Program-made: the position numbers and the translations under genes
Shown: positions 22,327 to 32,602 of the stretch, in pieces
Numbering within the stretch: position 1 is the first letter of the stretch
How the letters are laid out: every line of letters starts with the position of its first letter
NCBI GenBank assembly: GCA_030762175.1
Contig: CM060830.1
Coordinates: 47,374,501-47,438,500 of the forward strand
Direction of reading: 5' to 3'
Length of the DNA: 64,000 nucleotides
Source: Metallyticus violacea
Lineage: Eukaryota; Arthropoda; Insecta; Mantodea; Metallyticidae
Notes under the pieces: model-generated
Told to the model about the DNA's origin: nothing
What the model saw: only the letters and a program-made list of their open reading frames with translations
Databases searched by the model: none

Positions 22327-24804
22327 ATTAAAGGCGCACGTACACGCACACACACATATATGTAAGGAGAGGGATACGTTTTCTAATATATTATAATATT
22401 TTGTATATTTTTCTGTGCCTAGTACATATAATCGATGGAGATTATTCAAAACGAATCTTATTAAATCAATCGCAAATCATACATTCCTTCGGAATTTGCT
22501 AAAATAAACACATAAGAGATATTACACTAATTTTGGATAGGCACAGTTAATGGACGCTTTGCCCCTGAATGCCAGCTGACACTCTGCCTCAGAATTATGC
22601 ACACCAGTATTGCAGTAAACTCCGGCAATTCTCTGATTGCACCTTGTAAAAACAACAACAACAACCTGTGCGTTAGGAGGCTACAATAATTTTAACACTA
22701 AAGTGGGCTAAGAAATAACTTTTGAGAATTAAGTTTAAGAATAGTTTTAAGCAGAATTTGTTGTACGTTTTACCACTTAAGTTATGTACGTTTAAATTTA
22801 TATTTATTTATTTTATCTTCAGTTCAATTTGTTTTTTCTGTGTAAATTACACAGCATTTTTGCACTTTTTTGAAACATTATTGCGCCTATCGAGTGGATT
22901 GCTTAACCACCAAATTCTTAATTGCAACAGGTAATATTCACAGCTGATGTAGGCATGTAACAAGATGTGAAACAGTAACATTTCCAATGAGAATATCCAA
23001 GAATCGTAGGGTTGGGGCAGACGGTTTAAAATCCAGTATTCAGCAGTGCGTTCAACAATTTCCCATGTTTACAATGTATTGTCCGAGGAAATCTCATTTC
23101 AACGGGACTAATTCCACACCACCATAAATTTCTAGCTCGTTTTAAATCATCTTGTACACACACCCAGGGACAATATTAAATTAGCATTGCATAACACAAT
23201 AATACGTGTGATTAAAATATTTCATGTCAACGGGAATACAACGCTTTCATCCCTAAATATTTGCTCACTTTAATGAAACTGCTGGCGGCCCCAGGAGGGG
23301 TATCCACTTCTGTGAACACAGGTGCGATAGAACAGCTTCAGCCCTCGCTGTTTAGATTCGTGTTGTGATTCCATTTGTGAGGCAGAACGCAGTTAAACGA
23401 TCTTTTCTTAAATAGATTTTCGGCTTTACCAGGTCTACAGTTCCAAACAAATTTCGTGAATGTAACAATAAAAATAAACGTAACAACATTTTAGAAACAC
23501 AGGGATTAAAATATTTTCTGCTAACTAAATCATGAAAATGTTTTCTTAGAACTGGAAAAATAGTTTCTTTGAAGAAGTTATAAAATTTTATATTAATACG
23601 CCTGTTTCCTTTTTGTCATTTCGTTTTCTGCACCTATTCCCTGCCGGTCCCGCGGCAGTATGTATTTATCCTAAAGATTCTAATACAGTTGACAAAGCAA
23701 ACAATGTATAACCGATATTTTAGATATCAAGTTGTGTACATATGGAATTTTTCCACAATTTTCTTCGTCAAGTGCCCCCTTTCCAATAATGCAATTCACA
23801 AAAACACAAGCAAAATAATAACCCGAGAAAAAATCGTAAATTGGCACACACTAAAAGCGTTTGTCAAGTACTTTCTAAATTAGCAAAAAAAATGGGGAAT
23901 GTTAGAATATAAAGGGGAACGTGCAATGAATTTAAAATATTACGATCAGCAAAATTAAGCATGTCAATCAGAAATGTTCTCGGTGAATTGCCTGTTTAGC
24001 AAACAATTCCAGCATCTTCTATAAATATGGTTGTATAGGGTTAGTTAAAAGTCCCACATCACCTAAATAAATTTTGAAGCATGTGGCTCAATGGCATGAA
24101 GCTCGAGTGAGGAAATAGTCGTATTCTAAGAACTGAAAAATGACGCCAGAATTTTTTCTACTTCCACTTTAACAGAAAGCAATTCCAACTCTCTTATTTT
24201 AAATGGAATACCCTATATATATATTTGCGTTTCCCAATAATTCTCATTATTTTTTTTAAAAAAAAAGTACTTCTGTACAAATTTATTGTGGTTAAATAAA
24301 AAAAAATGTATACAGAAAAAAAAAACACTTCCACTGTTTACGTGTTTCATCAATTATAAAAATTCTGTCTTTTGTTTACATCCATGATATAGAAATACGT
24401 TGCTTAAAAGATTAAATCAGAAATATAGTGTGTTAAGCAGTCCTGTCTCGACGTTCAGCGCAAGGGAAGGAATTATAATTTTAATTTATGGTTGGCTATG
24501 GAGACAGGTAACGGTCTCATTGAGAGGCGGCGAATATATTTAATAACATGATCGCAATTTAATTCTACATGCAACAGTAACAAGGATCTTAAAGGCATTT
24601 ATTCTAACTGGAAGAGTGAACGACCTAGGAAGATAATGTCGCTAGAAAAGAACAAAAAGTGCCAAGCAGCATCCGTGTTATATTCATGATCACGGCAGAA
24701 GAATGCAGTTTTGTGAATTAATGATGGAGCGCATTAACAACAATCTAGTTTTTCTTATACAAATTATATTCTGAAATGGGAATAGATGAATGAGAGAACC
24801 ATAC
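22327..24804. other. Unannotated AT-rich DNA
   Basis: No gene recognised. Minor items are CA-rich sequence near 22340-22356, an (AAC)n near 22650-22665, and A/T homopolymers near 24249-24331. The 64-70 codon frames have no motif. Confidence 0.45.
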
Positions 24805-25046
24805 ATCGCCACGAGGTCTTTAAGCGCGGACTCATGAGTGGGAGGTCTGGGGTTCGATTTCCACCAGGACCGTCCTCGCTGACTGAGGGTTTTTCCCAGA
24901 TTTCCCTCAGTCTTCATAAATGACAAATGCTGGGGAGGCACTCCAAATTTAGGCCTGGAACCTTTTCTTATCATTTCATCTCATGTATCATCAGTATCCA
25001 CCACCTGTGTGCCTCAGTAGTTAAAATGGGCGTTAAACACTATTCA
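24805..25046 (+). mobile_element. SINE-B copy
   Basis: Plus-strand copy. The tRNA-like head is CGCCACGAGGTCTTTAAGCG with a B box GGGTTCGATTTCC. The body follows: ACCGTCCTCGCTGACTGAGG, TTTCCCTCAGTCTTCATAAA, ATGCTGGGGAGGC, TAGGCCTGGAAC, CACCTGTGTGCCTCAGTAGT and CGTTAAACACTA. The copy runs directly into a (GA)n tract at 25048. No clear target duplication was found. Confidence 0.88.
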
Positions 25047-25047
25047 A

Positions 25048-25082
25048 AGAGAGAGAGAGAGAGTGAGAAAGAGAGAGAGAGA
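25048..25082. repeat. (GA)n microsatellite at SINE-B 3' end
   Basis: GA-rich run, interrupted by TGAGAAA, directly after the SINE-B tail. It probably grew from the element's A-rich end. Confidence 0.85.
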
Positions 25083-25129
25083 TCCACACATAGTATTCAC
25101 AAAAACATGTTTGTATCGGTATCATGTCG

Positions 25130-25520
25130 TTGATACTTTCTTATTTAGAAAAACGCTAAACGCTAATAAATATTTAGATTTACTTCTAAATCGCACACTG
25201 TCAGTTATGGCTTGTTTTCAACAAGATGTAGCTCCAGCTCACTACAGACAGAATGTTCGTCAACACCTAGACTAGAGATTTTCACAACGATGGATGAATA
25301 GAAGAGGTTACATAGAGTGACCAGCAAGATCCCCAAATGTTTCGCCTTTTGCACTTCCTTTTGAGGGACCACTTAAAATCAGTAATATATCGAGAAAGGT
25401 CCAATAACTTAAAAGATCTAAATTATCGAATAATGGAAACTGTGCTAGCCATTCCTAAAGTCTGGTTAAGTCATTACTTAAATATTTTCTATGATTGACT
25501 GGCTTGCTGTCAAGCCGCTG
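25130..25520 (+). pseudogene. Decayed Tc1/mariner-type DDE transposase, C-terminal part
   Basis: The plus strand reads CFQQDVAPAHYRQNVRQHLD, then RFSQRWMNRRGYIE, PARSPNVSPF, LPF*GPLK and, near the end, FYDWLAV. DDE transposases of this group carry FQQDGAPPHY..VRxWLD, then FPxRWIGRRGPIEWPARSPDLTPLDFFLWGHLK, and finish near YDRL. The aspartate of QQD is present. The stop codons after LD and inside LPF*GPLK, and the decay after that, show it is dead. The first catalytic region and the DNA-binding half are absent. No terminal repeats were identified. Confidence 0.8.
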
Positions 25521-26039
25521 AGAGCTACCACACAAAATTTAGACGATGAGCTAACTATGTTTGATTTTGTTAAGAAAGGAGCATTTTATTATTCACTACA
25601 CATTTTCGTTTTTTTTTTATTTAGTAACAATACCTTTGTACAGAAGTATCTAGTGTGGGTTCGTTTTGAAAACTCTTAAGGAACATTGTTATAAAATGTA
25701 ATAATATATTGTTTTTACATTTAAAATACAAGAATTGGAGTTATTGCTGGTTAAACCGGAAGAAAAAAGTCGGTACAATCATTGTCTAGTTCTCAGATAT
25801 GGCTATCCTCACACACCCAGTTTCATGTCACTGACCAACATGTTTCAGAAGTTATTTAGGTGATGAAGGACTTTCAACTATATCTGTATACATCCTTTAG
25901 GAAGGTAAGGTAGTTGTTATTTATTAATTTAATACAATATAATACAACTTTAACGGGCGCACGGGTCTGTTTGATTTAGTACAGCATATTGGATTAGATA
26001 CTTCACAAGTTATAAAACATAAATTCAACAATAAAATCA
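25521..26039. other. Unannotated AT-rich DNA
   Basis: Between the DDE remnant and repeat R2; nothing recognised. Confidence 0.4.
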
Positions 26040-26500
26040 GAATGGATAAACATACTTAAATGCATTTTATTTCCCGATAACTTACATTTTTATCATAAAT
26101 GCAGGATTTGCTGGACCAGTCTTGTTGAAAATTTGCAAATTATGTAAGCAAATGTGAAGTGTGGTAACTAGAAGTATTTAAATATTACTTTTAAGCAAAT
26201 AGCATAGATATTTTAGTTTCCAGAATAGCATGACGTCTGCAGTTTGAGTAAAAATCATTCCAATTTCATCAAAGAAAAATGCATCATTATATGACATGTG
26301 TTCTTTTTTAACAATATTTTATTTTGGTTTAATTTTTTTAAAAAAACTGTTTAAAATTTACAGAGAATCTTTAAGTTTTCTTAATATCTCTCAAAATTTC
26401 GTATTGATAGCTTTAAACTTTTCTGATATACAGTGTAAAATGTATACTTTTGCATTATTTGCTAGACTTACACTTCCTGGCTACCTTAAACGGATCACTC
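26040..26500. repeat. Dispersed repeat R2, copy 1 (rearranged)
   Basis: Part A (26040-26310) matches 48480-48850 in inverted orientation. It shares, reverse-complemented, CAGACGTCATGCTATTCTGGAAACTAAAATA-type sequence, CTAGTTACCACACTTCACAT and GGTCCAGCAAATCCTGCATT. Part B (26345-26500) matches 48870-49050 in direct orientation (ATATTGATAG-like site, TGCATTATTTGCT, TTACACTTCCTGG). Part A is therefore inverted relative to part B between the two loci. No coding sequence recognised. Confidence 0.7.
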
Positions 26501-26589
26501 CAGTTTGTACTCTAAAGGGAGAAAACATCGACACTGCTGCTGTCATTGCGAGAGATTTCGTCGTATAAAATTAAGAAAATAGAAATTCT

Positions 26590-27250
26590 GAAAACTTCCA
26601 GGAGACGTGTTTGTCCTTGGTGGGTTCCAAGAATGCCGATTCCCGAGCAAAGGAACTTTTTGTGCAGGTTTGCATGCAATTGAAGATGATGCTAAAAGAA
26701 CAGGCGGAGTTTCTTTCAGAGGTGAATAAACTTGTGCATCATTTCGATTTTGAGAACAAACAGCAAATCTCTGGTGAAATTTTCCATCATTAAAAGCAAA
26801 AGTGGTCGCTTTTGCTGGAATAGTTATGATCGTCTCATTTTTCGATATTTGAGGAATGGCATACTGGGATGTTGTACCGGCACACACAACTGTAACTGCG
26901 CAATGCTACAGAGATGACCTGAAAACTCTGCAAAGCCATATCACATGCAAAAGGCCACATTTCCTTGTAACAAGCTGGATGCCGAACCTCAATAATGCAC
27001 GGTCGCACATCGTAAACGTTGTTGCTGGATATCTCACCGAAATCAATGTGACAACTGGCTCTCAAGCCCACCCTCACCTCCCTTAAGTTCAGAGTTAGAC
27101 TCGCGTGACATTTTCCTTACCCTCAAATTGAAGAAACATCTTCGTGGGACGCTTTATCAGAAGCAGTGATGAAGGCTGCGGAGGCGAATCTGAAGGATGT
27201 CTTTGAAGACTGGTAGAAACGCTGGGAAAGTGCTATGATTACTTTGAAAT
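26590..27250 (+). pseudogene. Decayed mariner transposase
   Basis: Plus-strand remnant. In order it shows HHFDFENKQQ (the DPExKxQS region that precedes the catalytic core), a frameshifted FFDI, then MAYWDVVPAHTTVTAQCY, LKTLQSHITCKRPHF, NNARSHI and, after another frameshift, LKKHLRGTLY. This is the mariner order from just before the second catalytic aspartate to the C-terminus. NNARSHI stands where the family has DNARPH, so the second catalytic aspartate is lost. A close relative lies at 56.33-56.99 kb. Stops and frameshifts make it inactive. Confidence 0.8.
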
Positions 27251-27690
27251 AGGTCATCAAAAGTATGCTGTCAAAATTAATTCTCGTCTTTATTGATCAG
27301 CCCTTTTATTTCTTATATTATTTGTTATTGACCATGTTTGGTTATATAGATCATGACTTGAAACACAACTCTCCAGAATTTCAAAATTTAATCTCAGATT
27401 AAAAGATTTATCTACGAGTATGTGTACACTGCAAAATTGTTCCAAGCTAAACTTATTGTATTACTAATTTCTTCTTTTATTCTACTTTCGCCACTATGAG
27501 TTGACAGAGATATACAATATACACTGTGAGTGCAAAGTTGCTTTGCTCAATAGTTTCATAGATTTCATTTACATTTGATTATCATTCCTTTACAGATATT
27601 GTCCAAAATGGAGGTCCTGTTTTTCGATACACATGGTTGTCAATCCACCACTTTCACACGAGCTATTCACTTGTTCCACTTGTGACATTT
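27251..27690. other. Unannotated DNA
   Basis: Between the mariner remnant and the antisense LINE remnant; no feature recognised. Confidence 0.4.
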
Positions 27691-27699
27691 GTATATGTG

Positions 27700-28210
27700 C
27701 ACAAGTAAGAACAAATATTAGGGAAAGCGACTTTTCCCTCATTCTGTAAGGTATTCTATTAGTTGGTTGTGACTAATGGCGTTCTGGATTTCACTAATCA
27801 CTAATTCAGTTTGGTTTGGACAGGTGTTAGGTCTGCACTTTTGCTAGTTTTGCAGAGGTCTTTTAGGATTTATTTGTAGCTCTGAAGTTTACTTGCAAAC
27901 AGTAAAATATCATCAGTAAATCTCAATTTTTTTTATTATATTGATTCCCAATGATTACTTTCAGTCTACACTTCGCAATAAATCTTCAAGAAGACAAGAT
28001 ATTTCTGATTGGATCTCCTTGTAACTTTTCTGCTTCTTTATGCATTTAAACTTTCGACCGACTGCGTTCGTAGATCTTGCCAAAAACCAAAACTGTTTTT
28101 AAAATGCCTTAGTTCTTGGTTACCAGCAGTACATTCGTTTGTTCATAAATCATATAATCTATGAAAGTTATATTTATTGCGGTGTTAAACTTGATTTGAA
28201 GCGTACAAGG
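27700..28210 (-). pseudogene. LINE reverse-transcriptase remnant
   Basis: The minus strand, read from about 28060 downwards, gives GDPI, then LLEDLLRSVD, KSLGINI in frame-shifted pieces, and LRFTDDILLFASKLQ near 27940-27890. Non-LTR reverse transcriptases have RGVRQGDPISP..L and then LRFADDIVLFA, where the two aspartates bind the catalytic metals. Here the second motif reads FTDD, so the catalytic pair is kept but A is replaced by T. Frame breaks prevent function. The closest group is probably an RTE- or Jockey-type endonuclease/RT element, by inference. Confidence 0.72.
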
Positions 28211-30574
28211 GAAAAAAAAAACAACCAAATTCTACTTTTTACTTTCTTACAGGAATTAATGTGAAGTTTAAAAACGCTACAAAATTAAGCACAATAGATA
28301 TATAAAATGTTTTTATTTTCTATATTAATTATTAAGCTAGTTTTCTAACAGATTTTTCTTTTGAAATTAGTGTCATGTGTTATTTGTTCATGTTAATTAA
28401 CAATTAAAAGCCAAAGTAAACATACTTGTAGGTAAAAACAATCAAAGTCCACTAATATATTATGAAATGTACCAAATTGTACTAGATATTCTCTGAGGAA
28501 AACATGAACATTGATGAAACGCTATTGAAAACGATCATTCAATCAGAACTATTCATTGTCTATTACAGGTAATCTTGAAAAATAGAGCTGAGCAGAAAGG
28601 AAAGAAATCTGTTGGCATTATTGGTCACATTTTGCTTTGGGAAGGAGCAGGCTGTTCATCAGTCTGTGTACGGCACATTTTATCGACAATGACATGCGAC
28701 TCTCAGGAGGCATTGCAGTTTGTTCGACTGGTTAGAGTTCTAGAAGAGATTTTGTCACCTACAATTTCTCGTATTTCTCTTATCTTCATTGAGCATTTAT
28801 TTCTGTATTCTTTCTTTATTAAGAAATAAATCTGACGATTTAAAAACATCTTGGTAACACTGAATAATATTTAAGGGAAATGGTTTCACGCGGCATCTTT
28901 TGATGCACTCATTCCAATTGCAGTTTCAGAATGTTTTTTTTTTATTTATTAAACCCATATCTTTGTCACGTTCTATATTATTGTAGCCTCTAATGGGAAA
29001 ATTCACTGCTTTAAGTATGTTATACTTATGAGCCATAGCATGAATGAGGCAATTAATGGTGTAATTTTTATTTTGGCCAACATTGATGCACTTCATCAGC
29101 TCCCTACTTGCTATGGTCTCATTGTAGGTGTTTTACAGAGGACAGGACTCTTGATTGTTTTACCCATGAACACTATTTTTTCTGTACTGATTTTTATGAA
29201 CTTTATGTGGTGTTTCCCCTGTATGAATTTTTTGGAATTTAATACTATATACCTACAATCCATTGGCATAAAAATCTAAAGTTTTACTTAAAGTGGACTT
29301 TGATTGTTTTTCCCTTGTACCCTTCATCGTCATTTTCCATTACCTGGCTTACTATTTGTAGAAATTTGGTGGTGTTAACTGCTTGTTCTAATGGCTGATT
29401 TTTATCGAGTAGCTACTTAAAATAGATAACAATTCAATCAGTACATTGCAAATTTTACTCTCCGGACTCAAGGTTCAATAGATTTTTACGTAATGTTTAG
29501 CAAGTAAGATATGTTTTGCGAGAATATTTATTAAACTTTGTTATGTCTCAATATCATTATTATTCTGTTACACTAGTGTTTAACTATGAACCCATTTTCA
29601 GTATCTACTAACATAGAAGTAATTTTATTATTTTCGTTGTTGAGAAAAGCGTTTATCTTCCACTATGTAGTCAACGACCCCAAATATATTTTTATAGCAC
29701 AGGATGATAAATGCTAGCATGGCTCTTCAAGCATATCGCTACACATTCTTATACTTCAAAAATCGAGTTATTTGTTCGACATGCAATCTTCTAATCCACA
29801 AAAGCCACTGAACTTTCTTTTATCAGAAATTGTAGAGGTTTTCAAAGTCTAAAACTTCAAGTGCACCCATGCTAATGTTAGTTACATGCACCTGGCAAGG
29901 TGGCGATAGCATCTGTGAACAAGCCGCCATTTTTGCTTATCGCTGTGCGTTTCTTTTGTGGAGAGGTATTTTAGGGCCCTCGTAACTTTACAATATTTAA
30001 AAAGTTGTAAAAGTAAGTTTTAACATTGATATTATTCCCGGCAGAACACTGTATGTGTTTTTATGACTTCTTCCCGTTTAGTATTTTCTTTTACCGTTCT
30101 GGCGTTATGGCCGTAATTGAAAGAGAATTAATTTTTTGCTCCCTCCACCCATTTCTTGCGTCATTCGCGCTACGGAAATTGCCTGTAGTTTGTATAAAAA
30201 AAGAGGGAGGAACAGTTATCGGCTTTTTAAATATGCACTGCTTTTATGACTGAGATAACTGAAGTTTATTGGAAGGTGCCGCAGAACGAGCAAACATCAA
30301 CCTTACGACTTGATAAAACATAGGTCAAGGAGGTTTCTCATGTGCAGCTACTAACATAACAAAATTTATATACATAAATGTCCTGTGCTAGTGTTTTTTA
30401 TGACAGTACCCCATCGATAGATCACACAATAACAATAATCATACAGAGAAACCATTGGCTTACGAAATCTGAAATACAATGATTGAAATTGCTCAATGAA
30501 GAGAGTATTTTTCTTATATTTTTAAATAATTATAAACAGAATTCCATCATACAAGCTTTTTAATACTTACAATG
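28211..30574. other. Largely unannotated DNA, possible LINE tail at 28.57 kb
   Basis: At 28575-28640 the plus strand reads KNRAEQKGKKSVGIIGHILL, faintly like the RHxLRHEGLL region near the C-terminus of some RTE-type LINE proteins; support is weak. A GC-richer patch at 29880-29960 holds a CAAGCCGCCATTTTTG motif resembling a YY1 site. The remainder is AT-rich with nothing recognised. Confidence 0.35.
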
Positions 30575-31062
30575 ACTATTTCACTTATGTGACGTCATAA
30601 AATCGACCAATGAATGAAATAAAGTTTTTAACTTGGCCAATCACAGCTCGATATCGCAGTGAAATTATGATAAACTTTTATAAAATCCCTTGCCTTCACT
30701 ATAAAACTGCTGAGCACACATCACCGACCACTTTTGTGTGTTTTCCACAATTGTACATATAAATAAAACTTAATTGTGTATTCGTTGAAACAATTGTTTA
30801 TACATATTCAACCAAACAGTCTGAAATTATTTTGTAAATTATGAAACAATATATGCCTAACAGCCATAAATCTCATTAAACATGTAGTTAGAAATAGTAA
30901 AATGTTTTCTCTATTTTGTTTTTCTCTGTTGGTATTAGTAATTCGAGTGGTAGACATTAAAACAGTCGACTTTCGTCTATTTCAGTCTCACTGTTTCTGA
31001 GTAGGTAGCTATTCATAAGTATAACATTTTATGCAAATGTTAATATTCTGTGGGCGAATTTC
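30575..31062 (-). repeat. Dispersed repeat R1, copy 2, distal part
   Basis: Read on the minus strand this matches 9735-10290. Shared blocks include TATGAATAGCTACCTACTCA, CAGAAACAGTGAG, AATTTACAAAATAATTTCAG, AAAAGTGGTCGGTG, CACTGCGATATCGAG and CATAAGTGAAATAGTCA. The repeat stops at the (TA)n tract at 31063, where the foldback element begins, and resumes at about 32290. Confidence 0.78.
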
Positions 31063-31082
31063 ATATATATATATATATATAT
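31063..31082. repeat. (TA)n tract, left border of foldback insertion
   Basis: Alternating AT run. A second run at 32286-32305 marks the other border. Together they look like one (TA)n target inside repeat R1 that was split by the insertion. Confidence 0.85.
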
Positions 31083-31859
31083 TAACAGTAATAATAAAAG
31101 TAGATAAGGATAAAACACTGAGAAAGAGTCACACTTGAAATTGCTATATCTCGAACTACTGCGAGTTCTTCAATGGCAAGAAGCTAGACAAGTTTTTTTT
31201 TTTTTTTGAGTAGTGTTTAACGCCCGTTTTTACTACTGAGGCACCACAGGCGGTGGACACTGATGGTACATGAGATGAAATGATATATTGGGAAAGGATA
31301 TTTTTTTTTTTTAAGGAAGGAAGCGTTCCAGGCCTAGGTTTAGGTACCTCCCCGGCATTTGCCAGTTATGAAGACTGAGGAAAACCTGGAAAAAACCCCA
31401 GTCAGGGAGGACGGTCCTGGCGGGATTCGAACCGCAGACCTCCCGCTCACGAGTCCGTGCCTTAACGACCTCGGCCACCCGTGGCGGTAGCTGCTAGACA
31501 AGTGAAAGTGATAAAAGTAAATATTGAGTATCGAAGGTAACGTTATGCATGAAAACAGATGAAACTAGAAATGAGAGTGTGGGGGGGGGGGAAACAAACA
31601 AACTAACATGTAAGATAAAAAAAACTAATAAAAAAAAAACTAATCTTACATATTAGTTTTTTTTTTCCCCACACTCTCATATCTAGTTTCATCTGTTTTC
31701 ATGCATAACGTTACCTTCGATACTCAATATTTACTTTTATCACTTTCACTTGTCTAGCTTCTTGCCATTGAAGAACTCGCGTAGTTCGAAATATAGCAAT
31801 TTCAAGTGTGATTTTTTCTCAGTGTTTTATCCTTATCTACTTTTATTATTACTGTTAAT
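31081..31859. mobile_element. Long-palindrome (foldback) element, copy 1
   Basis: An almost perfect inverted repeat. The left arm starts ATTAACAGTAATAATAAAAG (31081). It continues as TAAAACACTGAGAAAGAGTC, GAGTTCTTCAATGGCAAGAA, ATCGAAGGTAACGTTATGCA and GAGAGTGTGGGG. The right arm (31643-31859) repeats these in reverse and ends CTGTTAAT. The loop lies at about 31616-31642. Without the SINE-B at 31194-31492 and its duplication, the palindrome would be about 470 bp with arms of about 225 bp. The arms are nearly identical, so the palindrome formed or was converted recently. No coding sequence. Possible classes: foldback transposon, or an inverted duplication of one repeat. Confidence 0.85.
31183..31503 (-). 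mobile_element. SINE-B copy, full length, inside palindrome arm
   Basis: Minus-strand copy with an 11-bp duplication, GCTAGACAAGT, at 31183-31193 and 31493-31503. The head, read on the minus strand, has GGCCGAGGTCGTTAAGGC (A-box region) and GGTTCGAATCCCGCC (B box). The body holds AAAACCTGGAAAAAACCCCA, CCCCGGCATTTGCCAG and AGGCGGTGGACAC. It interrupts only the left arm of the palindrome, so it inserted after the palindrome formed. It is the most complete SINE-B in the window. Confidence 0.95.
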
Positions 31860-32074
31860 TTGTTACATTGTTAATAGTGTTACTTTATTTTTATTTTTCT
31901 TTTATATTGTTTGCATCTCTGGTGTTGCTTTTAACCTTTCTTATTAAGTTTAATTTGCTTTTGCGTGTTTTGCCTTTGACATCTTTACTATTTATCTATT
32001 ATTCTTTTAATTTTATTTCTTACTTTCTCTGTGTTTTCTAATAGACTTCATTGTTTAATACATCTTATATATAA
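31860..32074. other. T-rich spacer of foldback array
   Basis: T-rich tail after the palindrome. Its start (TTGTTACATTGTTAATAGTGTTACTT, from 31859) is repeated after the second palindrome copy (from 32226), so it is part of the tandem unit. Confidence 0.6.
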
Positions 32075-32226
32075 ATTAACAGTAATTATAAAAGTAGAAA
32101 ATGATAAAACACTTAAATGTCTAGCTTCTTGCCATTGAAGAACTCAACGAGTTCGAAATATAGCAATTTCAAGTGTGACTTTATCTAAGTGTTTTATCCT
32201 TTTCTACTTTTATAATTACTGTTAAT
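32075..32226. mobile_element. Foldback element, copy 2, internally deleted
   Basis: A shorter tandem copy of the palindrome at 31081-31859. The left arm is only about 38 bases (ATTAACAGTAATTATAAAAG to AACACTTAA). A right arm of about 114 bases follows, with CTAGCTTCTTGCCATTGAAG, GAACTCAACGAGTTCGAAAT and ATTTCAAGTGTGACTTTATC, ending in ATTACTGTTAAT. GAACTC-AAC-GAGTTC is itself a perfect small hairpin. The missing middle suggests deletion across the palindrome centre, as often happens to long palindromes. Confidence 0.8.
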
Positions 32227-32285
32227 TTGTTACACTGTTAATAGTGTTACTTTATTTTTATTTTTATTTTATATTTTATATTGTG

Positions 32286-32305
32286 TATATATATATATAT
32301 ATATA
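32286..32305. repeat. (TA)n tract, right border of foldback insertion
   Basis: Alternating TA run pairing with the one at 31063-31082. Confidence 0.85.
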
Positions 32306-32602
32306 ACTTTCATTCATATTCTATTCATGAAATAGTCCTAAACCCGAATTTAACTCTTTCCTGTTGGTATTACTGACAATTGATATTCGTTGTTGAAGAT
32401 GGTTTGAAAAAATTAAGTATTCACAATACATATATACAGTTGTTATAATATTGTAAGCCAAGTTTACAGTAATTATATTTAAATTCTTATTTTATTCGTG
32501 AAACAGTCTTAAATATAATTTGAGAGTCTGAACTTTCCAGATAAATCCACTGACTACTTCATGAATTTATAGGAAATCTTAGATCTGTTGTTATATTACT
32601 TG
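32290..32602 (-). repeat. Dispersed repeat R1, copy 2, proximal unit
   Basis: Read on the minus strand this matches the unit at 9119-9430. Shared blocks include CAAGTAATAT, GTGGATTTATCTGGAAAGTT aligned to GTGGAAAGTTCAGA, CACGAATAAAATAAGAATTT, GTGAATACTTAATTTTTTCA and ATTTCATGAATAGAATATGA. It is present once here and twice at 9.1-9.7 kb. Confidence 0.75.
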
